From Leishmania donovani (Eukaryota; Euglenozoa; Kinetoplastea; Trypanosomatida; Trypanosomatidae), in assembly GCF_000227135.1 (NCBI RefSeq), contig NC_018258.1:378986-442985 (forward strand): 64,000 bases of DNA, in the 5' to 3' direction. Both the position numbers and the translations under genes were made by a program. The notes beneath the pieces are model-generated. The model was not told where the DNA came from, ran no database searches, and saw only the letters and a list, made by a program, of their open reading frames with translations. This document shows, in pieces, positions 20,634 to 30,909 of the stretch. How positions within the stretch are numbered: the stretch's first letter is position 1; every line of letters begins with the position of its first letter.

Positions 20634-23600
20634 TCTGAACACAGACGTTGCTCTATCCGAGCGTGCGCAAGCGCACGTGAAAGAGGAAGATGTCGCGCAC
20701 ACGTGCCCGCGCGACGCAGTCCAACGGAATGCACGGCACAGCGTTGTGCGTACGCGACAAATGGAAAAAAAAATAATAATAACAAGAACTAGCGGGCGAG
20801 TGACGACCAGCACTGGGGAGGGCACCGCAATGGAGAACAAAACAACAACAAAAAAAAAACACGACCGTGTGCGCCGCTCCTAACGCTTGAGTCGACAAGA
20901 GCCGTGGAGAAATTATAGAGAGGGAGAGTTATATATGTCTGAGGAGCGGTCGGAGAAGGAAGAGGCGAAGATGTACAATGTGGGAAGGAGAAGAGGGGAA
21001 GAGAAGTGACAGCACAAGCACAACAACGCAGCCTCCCTCTTCACAGAACAACAACGAAAAGGGAGTGCGAGCGCCAGAGAAAAGAAAAGCAACGATATGA
21101 CAGGGATACGGAAGGGAAGGCGGTAACAACAGCGGCAGCAACAGCAAGCGAAACGCAGAATAAACCAAAACGAAAGCCCTGCAGAAGGAGAGGGAGCACT
21201 CACGCTCGCTCGTTGAAGCAAGACGAGAGCGCACGCACACGCGCGTATGATGTCGTGACGATGCGGGGTGTGGTGAAAACACGACTGATCAAGTGAAAGG
21301 AGTCGGTGATGGTCACAGGAGGGAAAAGGCGTCAATGCACAAGCAAGTATCGAGCGAGCGTGGGTTTGCTGTTCTTTTTTTTTTCCTGTCTCTCTCCTAA
21401 AAAAAGAACCGAAGACGCCAAAAAAAAAAAAACCGGGATGATCGACCGAGAAGAGAGCGCCACGACAAGTCAGAGCTCAATGGCCGCCGTATGTGTACTA
21501 TCTACTTCGGGCAGAGGGAAAGAGTGTCGCGAGAAACCTAGCGCGCAGTGTAGAGACAGAGACCACGACACAAAGCCACACGCTCCCAAACGTGCGAGAA
21601 CCACCTCACAGACGGAGAGACTACAGCAAGAGCCTGGAGAAAGGGAAACACCACAGCGAAAAGGCACGCCAGGCCTTGCACAAGATCAACCGACTCACAG
21701 AGAGGGAGAGAGTGCGAAAACGCAGTGGAAGGGAGAGGCGCCACGATGGTATACGCGACGACGCGGCTCCGAGAGTTCCCCTGGTGCCGATGCACGTTTT
21801 TGTGCTTTCCGCTACGGATAAAAAGACGCGGCCGCTACGGCTGCGTGTTTGGTGCAGTGGAGGGATGTGGGATAGAGAGAGGAAGGGAAGTAGCGGGAAT
21901 CTGAGGAGAGTAGGTGTCTATGGCATACACACACACACACACACAACTGAAGAAACCACGAAACAGACAATAAATAAACACAGAAAGAGAGACACGAGCA
22001 CGAAATCGAGAAACCAACAAAGAAGGGGGCCAAGCCAACACGCAGATGATCGAACTGCAACAACACAACAAAGAACGGACCGCTGACGATCTACTAATGA
22101 TGAGCGTATTATGAGCGAAGAGGCGGAGGAGCCGGAAAAAAAAGCGCATGAAAAAAAAAAGCAAGCCACCTAAAGAAATTTGAAAAAAAAAAAACAATCA
22201 ATCAAAGGAAGCGAGGGGTAACTCTATGCAGCTAAGATATATATGTGTGTGGACGTGGGGTGGGGGGATATGTGTATGTGTGAGTGGGTATGTGTGAAGA
22301 ACAACAAAACAAAAACGCAGCAACGCAGCAAACCAAGGGAAGGTTGTGTGGGGAGAGGGGGAGAGGAAATAGATAGCTAAAGATATAGCTAGCCTGATGG
22401 AAGGAGGGGTCGGCTGGTGACAACAACAGCAACGACACACACACAAGCGAAAAAAAAAAGAAGCAGGAAAAACGTGTATGTAGGGAAGTGTGTGTGGGAA
22501 AAAAACCGAGGAAGAAGAGAGGAAAAGAACGAAGAGAGCGCCTGCAACACCTGCGCCTCCGCTGCCACGCGAGAAGGACGAAGGAAGAGAGAGAAACGGA
22601 GAAAGCAAGAAACGAAGAAAAAAAAAGATATCACCGCAAAGGTCCAGAAGGGAGAGAGATGATGTCGGAGAACAAGAGACGAGGAGCGATCCGAGGACGC
22701 AACGGCGAAGGTAGAGATGAAAACAAACCTGCAACGGTCCCTAGATGTGCTTGCTCGGCTGTATTTCGCAACGCGATGTGGCCTTCTACTTGTCTGTCTG
22801 CTTCTTCTGTCTTCTTTTCGTTTTTTTTTTGGAGGAGGAAAAACGGGGGACAGCTGCGTTCCTCTCTTCCGAGGTCACGAAGGAGCGATGAAGAGTGCCA
22901 CGCAGGCAGCCGAAGTAGACAGAGGTTCTAAATGGCGAAGAGCAGCACAAGAAAAAACGTTCTGCCGACGGGTCAGGGGGAGAAGCAAGGATGCACACGA
23001 GAAGGCTGTAAGCAACGGAAGCGCACAAAGGAAGTGAATCACGACAATGACAGCCCACAAAAAAAAAGAAGTTTGGGGGGAGGGGGGCAAGAGATGGGCG
23101 GGAGAAAGGATAAAGCACCTGAGAAAAATGCAAAGGCGGTCGGCACGCCAAAAAGGAACAACTGCACGCCCCTTGCCAAGCGCAGCGACGTGTGGTGATT
23201 TGAGCTCACCTCTCTTTTTTTCTGCCTGCTAGCCTTGTGAGTGTTGCGCCTCCGTTTGACGGACTGTATGATCCAAACCACTGTGAGAAGGAGAGTTCAA
23301 GAGACGGTGAGCAAAAGAGTGAGAAAGAAGGAACAGCACAGAGAGAGAAAGGCAGAGGAGCACCAAGCGCCAGTCCACGATACAGTGATAGATCACCGTA
23401 AAAGGGAAAGACGAACACAAACTCAGAGCTATGCGTAGCGCAGCCGAATGGAAAACTGGAGGAGGCTGGAAAATGAGACAGCGTGGTCTCCGCCGAGAAA
23501 AACGCCGCACTCAAGACGCAGTCAATTCAAGAAAAAAATAATAATAAAGAAAAAAGCAGCAGCAGCAGCCGACTTTTTTTTTTCGTGCTGTTGCTGTTGT

Positions 23601-24425
23601 TTGTGTGTGGAGGGAGGAGGGGGTAGGGAGGGGCAACTGCTAGCGGAATCGAGTATCCAAACAAGAAGGAAACGAGTAGATCGGAAAACCAACGAAACCC
23701 CTGCACAACAACAGAAAAGGGAACGAAAAAAACTAGTGAATCCTGTGAAGGAGAGTATCCACACACACACACACACTGCTCTGGTCTGTTCCGCTGCGAG
23801 CACGCTGTGGAGGAAAAAAAAAGGGTTGGAGGACGGAGAGGCGAGCCTTGGGTGCCGCGTCTCCTTTCCGGGTACGCGTGAGCGTGGTTTTTTTTTTTTC
23901 GTGTGCGTGTGCGTGTGCGTCTCAGTTGGTGCGCAATGCTGATGAAGCTGAGAAGGGCAATCCAAGCGAAGAAAGAGGCCTTTCAAACGGAAACTGTGAC
24001 AGATATAAACGAGAAGAGGAGTGCAAGAGGCCTCGAATACAATGAAAATATGCAAGCGCACTTATCGGCGATGCGCCTGGACTGTGGATAGGTATGCCTC
24101 GTGGGTATCGCAGTAGGGAAACAGAGAGAGAGCACAAAAAGGAGCACACGACCACACGGAAAAAAAGCGCTGAAGTCCAGCTATGTTTGTGTGTGTGTGT
24201 ATGTTTTTTCTTTCTTCTCGTTTTCTCCGGGTGGTCGAGACACGTACGGGGTAGGAGAAGAAGGAGGGTGGGTGAAACGCGAGGAAAGTGTTCGCGCTTC
24301 TCGGCAGTGGCACAGCGGCTGGCCAGATGTCTAAAAGAATCTGATGAGCGGCGGTGAGGGAGCACAAGAAGAACTCAAAACGAGACGCGGAAGAGAAAGA
24401 AACGAAAGGGATGTCTGTGTGTGTC

Positions 24426-24458
<33 letters not shown>

Positions 24459-27400
24459 CAGCCCACACGCACCGAGATAATAATAGTGCTAAGCGTGTGA
24501 GTGCTTGTCCTTGTTCTGTGCTATCCTATCCTCTGTGGCTGCTGCTGCCGGCGATCGACGGCCTCTCGAGAAGCAAAAGCCGCAGCGCGCAATGCACCGC
24601 TGCAAATCCTACAGGCTACTGGAGAGGGAGAAGAGAGAAGATATCCAACAATCCACAGCACGCACACGCGCACATGCACGGCGAGAACGACAGCAGGAGG
24701 GGGGGGGGGGGCAAAAAAAGAGAGATCAACGCGAAGAAGCAGGACAGATGACGACAAGAGTGATGAGCTGAAAGAGGCACAAACGGCAGAGGGAGAAGAG
24801 GGGACAGCGGTAGCGCGGCTTCGGCCAACGAGTGAAAAGAAGGTAGATGAGGTACAAGAGAAGATGATGAGAGGCTCCTAAAAGCAAAACAAGAGCAACA
24901 CGAAAAAGAAAGAAAGGAAGTGTGTTTGTGTGTGTGTGTCTGTGAAAAAGAACAGAAAAGGGGCACGGGTGAGAAGAGCTGGATACTTGATTCGCTTAAT
25001 ACACTACCGCGCTACACCGCACGAGGAAAGAGAGCGAGAGAGAAAATGAAGGAGCCGCGAGGAAATCGATGTAGCGCGCTTCGACCACTTCGAAGCGCAC
25101 CACTCTGCTGTCTCTTGTCCTCTCGCGAAGGCTGTTGCCGTTCGCGGTGCACTCCTTGTTCTCCCGCTCGCTCGCTCCCACCTGCCGCGCTTCACCGTCG
25201 ATGCGCGTGACTACAAGGCGAAGAGGAAGATGTAGATGAAGAAAACACAACGCAGATAAAGAAGAGGAAGTGCAAGAGAGACAGAACAAAAAAAGAAGGA
25301 AGGGTGTGTGCGTGTGGCGCGGTGGGGCACCAAAGAAAGCGACCACGCAAGCACGTGAAGAAACAAAACCACAAAAACGAAAACAAGAAAACACGCCGCG
25401 GCTGGAGGATGAAACAGACCAGCACCCGAGCGACAAGAAAGCGAAGACGGGAAGAAAAGGAGAAACAGAGGAGGCGTGGGAAAAGACGGTGACGCACTCA
25501 CGCGCACAGACGTGCACACATCCGTTGTGGGTGAAAAGGAAAGAGGGTCAAGAGAGAGAGAGCGAACAAAGAGTGTGAGCACAACAAAAAAGAATAAGCG
25601 AATGCGCACGGGAGGGAGTGGCGATCGGACGAGCTGAGGTGACAGCGCCAACAACACTACGACGATACACTTTTATCGCGTGTTGACGGAGAGCAAGCAA
25701 ATGTGGTGGTGGTGGGGGGGGGGGTACAACGAGAGAGAGGGAGGGGGCAGATGTACCAAAAATACGCGGCAAGAAAGCCAAAAAGAAAAAAAGAGCCGCT
25801 GAGTACGAAAATACGGTACGCAAGCTGGGCTCACGGTGTTCTGGCTAGCAAAATACGCACACGCGCAGCCTTCTATCTCCCTCACTACACCGCTCTCGCG
25901 CTACTCCGTTTTTGTTTGTTGTTTTGGCAAACAAGGTGAGGTGCTGCTTCAGCCGTAGACAGAGGAAAGTGAGTTGTGAGAGGGGGAGGAGGAGGAGGAT
26001 TGGCACGCTTATACAGACAAAGACAGAGAAACTACACTACAAAAACTTTCTCCCTACGAGTACTAAGGTCTACAAGAGCAGCAGCGGCAGCACGCGCACA
26101 CACAAAAAAAAAGAAAACAACGCGCACAAACTTCAAGAAGAGATGGATGGAAGGACGCGGCGAAAGGGTGAGGGGGGCGACCACAGCAACAGGTGAGGGA
26201 AGGTGAGGGAAGGTGAGACAAGGAGAGGCGCCAAGACAACGACGAGGAGAAACAGAGAAGACTGGGAATGAAGAAACAAAAAATAAAGAGAGGGTGAGAC
26301 GCACACACACACGCACCCAGAAGTGGGGGTAGAGAAGGGGGCGTGCGCAGTGGTGTATCTTCTTTTTTTCTTGCGCTGCTTGCCTGCCACTACTGCTACG
26401 TGAATTGGAAAAAGGACGCCTATGTACAGTAGAAGGTAAAGAGCGGCAAAAACGAGAGAGCGCACCCGCGCAGAGGCTACAGAGACAGGCAGGGGTGCAC
26501 GTATGCAGAAGCAAAACCCGAGAGTGCGAAAAAGACTGTAAGTGGCGAAAAATGAGTAGCAGCCGAGCACTTGTTTTCCGCGTATCTTTCTTTGTACAGT
26601 CGTTCTGTTTCTGTAACTCTCTGAAATTCGAGCCGTGCTGATGAAGGAGAAGACGCGCACAGATGATGAGGACCAAACGACGGGCCGAGAGAATGAAAAG
26701 TGCAGCAGGTGAGCTATGCTTGGCTGCTCTGCACGCCCTCGTTCTCCCTCGGTCTCTATGTAGGTCGTTGTCCGCAAATGTTTCCTTCGGTGCTTCTGCA
26801 GAGTGAGAGAGTGAGTGTGTGTGTGAAAACGATGTGAATCGCAGCGACGGAGGAACGGCGGCACGGCAAAGGTCGGCCACACGAACGAACAGCAACAACA
26901 ACGCAAACAAGCACACACAAAAAAAATCCTTCAAGCAGCGCCTTTCAGCACGTGGAGGAAGAGAGCCAGACGGAGAGAGAGGGGGAAAGGAGGGAGGGAA
27001 AGAGGGAGGATTGGACAACACAACACACACACACGCGCAGGGAACACAGAGAGAGAGAGATAAATGGAGGTAGCGCACAAAGGAAGAGCACTCACAACAA
27101 CTAAAAAAAAAAACGGAGATGATGATCACGTATGTGTGTCGTAAGCCTCCACTATTTTGATCGATGATGTGTCAGAGGAGAGAGGGACGAAGTACCTCGA
27201 TGGCGTTCGCGGACGATTTGTGAAGGAGAGAAAGAGGCGTAGAGCAGAAGACTAGTATGCAGTGCGGGAGTGAGAAGTACGAGGTACGAGGGAGAAAGGC
27301 AAGAGGGAGAGGGAGTTGTGTCACCTGTTTCTCTTCGGAGCAGTAATTTTACCTGTGTATATGCGCCGTGCAAACCGTTGTTGTTGTTCGCGGTTATTGT

Positions 27401-28590
27401 GTCGGATAAATTGAGCAGAGACGAGTGTACACGTGTGCACGGTGTGAGAGGATGCGGTGTATTTGTTTTTGTTGAAGGTCGTTGTGGTTGTTTGGTGTCG
27501 TGTGCCACAGTGTCCAGGGGGATGACGTAGCGGGGTACAGTGGCACACGTGCGCGCAGAGATGCATACGCGCGTGCAACCATATGGAGAAAGTGTTGAAG
27601 GAGGGGAAAACGAAGAGGAGCATAGAGGCAGGATAGAGGCTCCACCTCACACAAAGGCGGGGCACGAATGCGAAAACCTGCAACCAGCACGACGGAAAGG
27701 CAACAATGCCAGAGGATTACATATGGCATGTCTGCACTGTCACGTGTGACACAGCCACTGAAGTAGAGAGTGTGGCGTACTAGATGTGCAGTACTCGCGG
27801 GTATCTGGAGAAAGGGTGAAAAAAGGCATGCAAAGAAGATGATAGCACAACAACGCTGTGTAGGCATCTCGTCGATTCTCTCGCGCCACAGCGCAAATGC
27901 CACCACCGCGGCAGGCACGTAGCTGCGCCAAAGTCACATTAGGACTTAGGAAGGGAGATTCCCCATGGAAAAAAAAAGCAATGAAAAGAAAAAAGAGAGG
28001 TGGGGAGCGAAAGGGGGACAGGACGACACCACCACACAGCAAAGACCCAACGATAAAGAGCACAAAACGCCAACGGGGAGCGTGACGCGATGACGTGTTT
28101 ACCCGCTGCAGTCCGCGAGGAGACGCAGAAGAGCATGAAATAAAAAAAAACGAGGCCTCCTACGATACAAAACGCGTTCGAACACACAAAGGAGGGAGGC
28201 GTGCAGCATTTTCTTGGTGCGTCGAAGCCAGCCGCACTGCGCGTGATACACAACGACGAGAACAGCAATGATAAAGGCAGGCGCGGCAGATCGTGTGGGG
28301 TCGCCAGAAGAAAGCACGCGCGCGACAGCAAGCATTTTTTGTGTTTTTCGGAGAGACAACTCAGAGTTTGCTCAAGCGCATATGTGAGGAGGGCGGCAGG
28401 AATGAGGTCTGGTGAGGCTGGCCTAAATCGCAAACCTGGCAGCGGGCAGCAGGCAGCAGGCGGCAGGGCCCACTGCGCGAGTTGGCCCCCCCCCGACTCC
28501 ACACTCCTCCGGCACACCTACGCTGCTGCGAGAAGTACACACGCATTCGAGCGATATTGATTTAGGCCGCTCCGTTTCCTACATCCGGCC
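20634..28590. other. 8.0-kb gene-free stretch downstream of the second RRM gene
   Basis: This lies between the ATG at 20633 and the stop at 28591. It is purine-rich on plus throughout, with GT repeats at 24411-24458, a G13 run at 24699-24711, many short A or T runs, and a 10-bp repeat (AGGTGAGGGA) near 26192-26215. The longest frames (for example minus 26032-27129) are Ser/Leu/Phe/Cys/Val-rich and carry no domain. No SIDER-like element was recognised here. The stretch is probably a very long 3'UTR or spacer. Confidence 0.6.
24411..24458. repeat. TG microsatellite
   Basis: About 48 bp of (TG)n with two TCTG interruptions near its start. It lies inside the long gene-free stretch after the second RRM gene. 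Confidence 0.9.
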
Positions 28591-30909
28591 TTACGCATTG
28601 AAGAGAGTCACGATGTGGTTGGGTGGAAGTTGGCGCCAGAAGCCCTCCGTCTCGCGTATGTCGAGCAGCCGCTGCGACACCACATTAACGCTTTCGAAGA
28701 ACTGATGCGGGAAAAAGGTGACGTTGCGAGCGCTGCCGTTCCTGTCCGTCTCCGCGAAAAGTGCGGCGCACAGATGCGGGTTGCCGGTGGGGGCGGCAGC
28801 CAGGCGGTCGGCGAGTAGCTTACTAGGCTCCCCAAGCACCTCCGTCGCCCGTCCGTTCGCTAGCATGTAGGCGCTTCGGGCAATGCCGGGGTGCACCTCC
28901 TCCATCGCAAGTCCTACGGAGACAAGAACGTTCAGCACATAGCGCGAGAAGGACTCGTCACGGCGGCACAAGGCAGCCGTGTCGGCGGAGTTCCAAAACG
29001 CCTCACTGGCGTAGGTGCAGCTGGAGGCGGAGCCGCTGCTGTCCTTCAGCTGCGCTGCGTCATCATCCTTGTCCTCGATATCGTCATTGTCCAGCGGGTC
29101 ATCACGGCTGCTCATGCGGTGGATGTTCGCATCCTCGCAGTGGCTGCCGTCGTAATCGCCGTCTTCGTTCACCATTTCCAGCAGCGACCCCGCCACATCC
29201 TCATCGACGAATGAGCCCAGTGGGAGGGACGGAGCAAAACGACGCTTGACTAGCGAACACGCCGCAGGGGCACCAATCGCGGTGGCAGCTCCTGCGACGG
29301 CACCCGGGCCACGGCCCTCATGCAATGCCCCGAGCACCTGGGAATGCGTCAGTTTCTCAGCATGGCGCTGCTCCTGCACCGCAACTGCTTTGCCACGCTG
29401 TCGAGCACGCAACAGCAGCGTGGAGGGCGGAGTCTGCGCAAAGGTGACGAGCACCGCCTCCACGTGCGGTATGGCATCCCCGACGCGGCGGCGCAGCACA
29501 CACAAAAGAGCGCTAACGAGGTGCGCCAGCATCCACAACTGCGTGACGCGCTGAGGGACAGTCGCGGTACAGTCTCCGGAGGCGGTCTGCGCGGCGCCTC
29601 CCGTCACGGCTCTGTTCGAGTCCAGGAAGGCGAGCAGCTGCGTCAGCTCCGACAAGGTGTCCTGAATGCACGCGTCGGAAGTGAAACGACCGGAGCGGTG
29701 CATCGCGTCAAGCGCCATGGCCTCCGCCCGCCGCGCAATCGACGGGCCATCCAGCTGACTCTCGTGAGTGGCAGCACTGTCGCGAAGGCCCTGGAAGGCG
29801 GCGGCGAGCTGCTGCATGAAGTCGAGAGGAGAGCCGCCGCCAGGGAACACGAAAGGCATCTGAAGGTCCAAGAGCCCGGAGCACGTTGCTTTCAGTTGCG
29901 GCAGCGTCGCAGCTGCGTCACCGCAGCAGTCGCTCGGGTGCGTCGCCATTGCTGATCCGCCGTCACAGGTGGCACAGTCAGCGCATCCGCGTGCAGCGAC
30001 GGGTGCACCAACAGCCCCTGCGGTCCCTTTAGCAGATATGTCCGACGAAACCTCTCCGCCAGCACAAGAGGCGCATTCCGTGGACTCCGGTAACCCCTTC
30101 CAGCAGCTGCAGCAGCCACAGCAGTTCACGCCGGAGCAGCCACACCCGCACCCAGTCGCAGCAACCTTGCGAATCGACTGCACCGCGAGAGCGGTCAGTG
30201 CGCTGTTGGCCGCCTTCATGCGACGATCACCCACGCCACCGCCACCGCGGCCCCCGCCGCTGCTGCTTGCGCCTCCTGCCGTGCTTGGTTTTGGGGTGCC
30301 ACTGCCGCTGCCTACCACCAGCAGCACATCGTTCAGTGTGCACTCCGCCAGGTGCCCGCGACCGAAGCCACAAGGGGTGCCGTTGGCTACGTCAGCGTCG
30401 TACGCCATGCAGTCGAGAATCGGCTGCTTTGATGGGCTGCACTTGAGGCGCAGCGGCGGCTTATCGGGGCCGTTGGGCAGCTCCATCCCACAGTATGTAG
30501 TCATCTTCGCCGCTGCATCTTTGGTGGCAAACTCCACGAAGCCGTACACCCATTTCTGGTGCGTGGCGGCGTTGCCGCAAATGCGCACGCGCAGGTACTC
30601 ACCGCAGTCCTCGAAGACATCGGCGAGGATCCTCTGCTTCATGAAGGGCGGTAGGCAGCGAAGGTGCACTGTGCGGGCGAGCACCTCGGCGCGCGACAGC
30701 CGCATCATCGAGGTGTGCGAGGATGACACCGAGACGTTGCTGATGATTTGCGTCGAGTTGCAGATTGCCGTGAGGAGCGATGCCGCCGGCGGGGCGTCGA
30801 CGCCGATGGAGTCCGCAAGGGCTACCGTGGCTAAAGGCGCGGTGTTCGGCATGGGGCTCGGTACCTCATCAGGAGAGCGTTCAGAGCCCTCGCTGCGCGC
30901 GGAAGACAT
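28591..30909 (-). CDS. RRM RNA-binding protein, paralogue 2, with a Cys-rich insert
   Basis: 772 residues from the ATG at 30909 (MSSARSEGSERSP). The upstream extension of the frame has no ATG. The RRM spans about residues 79-157: TVHLRCLP (80-87), KWVYGFVEFA (119-128) and PPLRLKCSPSKQP. The stretch after the RRM also aligns with paralogue 1 (DADVANGTPCGFG against DADPTTGNPCIFG). Residues 254-329 contain 15 cysteines, including CGCGC, CCGCCSC, CASC and CADCATC. This segment is absent from paralogue 1 and could bind metal. The C-terminal region (about 440-772) matches paralogue 1: PQRVTQLWMLAHLVSALL, RYVLNVLVSVGLAMEEVHP, FFPHQFF and FWRQLPP. An acidic stretch (DDPLDNDDIEDKDDDAAQ) interrupts it. 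Role inferred: post-transcriptional regulator. The pair probably arose by tandem duplication. Confidence 0.85.
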   Translation of the reverse strand: MSSARSEGSERSPDEVPSPMPNTAPLATVALADSIGVDAPPAASLLTAICNSTQIISNVSVSSSHTSMMRLSRAEVLARTVHLRCLPPFMKQRILADVFEDCGEYLRVRICGNAATHQKWVYGFVEFATKDAAAKMTTYCGMELPNGPDKPPLRLKCSPSKQPILDCMAYDADVANGTPCGFGRGHLAECTLNDVLLVVGSGSGTPKPSTAGGASSSGGGRGGGGVGDRRMKAANSALTALAVQSIRKVAATGCGCGCSGVNCCGCCSCWKGLPESTECASCAGGEVSSDISAKGTAGAVGAPVAARGCADCATCDGGSAMATHPSDCCGDAAATLPQLKATCSGLLDLQMPFVFPGGGSPLDFMQQLAAAFQGLRDSAATHESQLDGPSIARRAEAMALDAMHRSGRFTSDACIQDTLSELTQLLAFLDSNRAVTGGAAQTASGDCTATVPQRVTQLWMLAHLVSALLCVLRRRVGDAIPHVEAVLVTFAQTPPSTLLLRARQRGKAVAVQEQRHAEKLTHSQVLGALHEGRGPGAVAGAATAIGAPAACSLVKRRFAPSLPLGSFVDEDVAGSLLEMVNEDGDYDGSHCEDANIHRMSSRDDPLDNDDIEDKDDDAAQLKDSSGSASSCTYASEAFWNSADTAALCRRDESFSRYVLNVLVSVGLAMEEVHPGIARSAYMLANGRATEVLGEPSKLLADRLAAAPTGNPHLCAALFAETDRNGSARNVTFFPHQFFESVNVVSQRLLDIRETEGFWRQLPPNHIVTLFNA

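Noticed and set aside
26032..27129. 365-codon minus-strand open frame
   Set aside because: Same pyrimidine-bias artefact; rich in Ser/Leu/Phe/Cys/Val with poly-Phe stretches and no consistent codon use.
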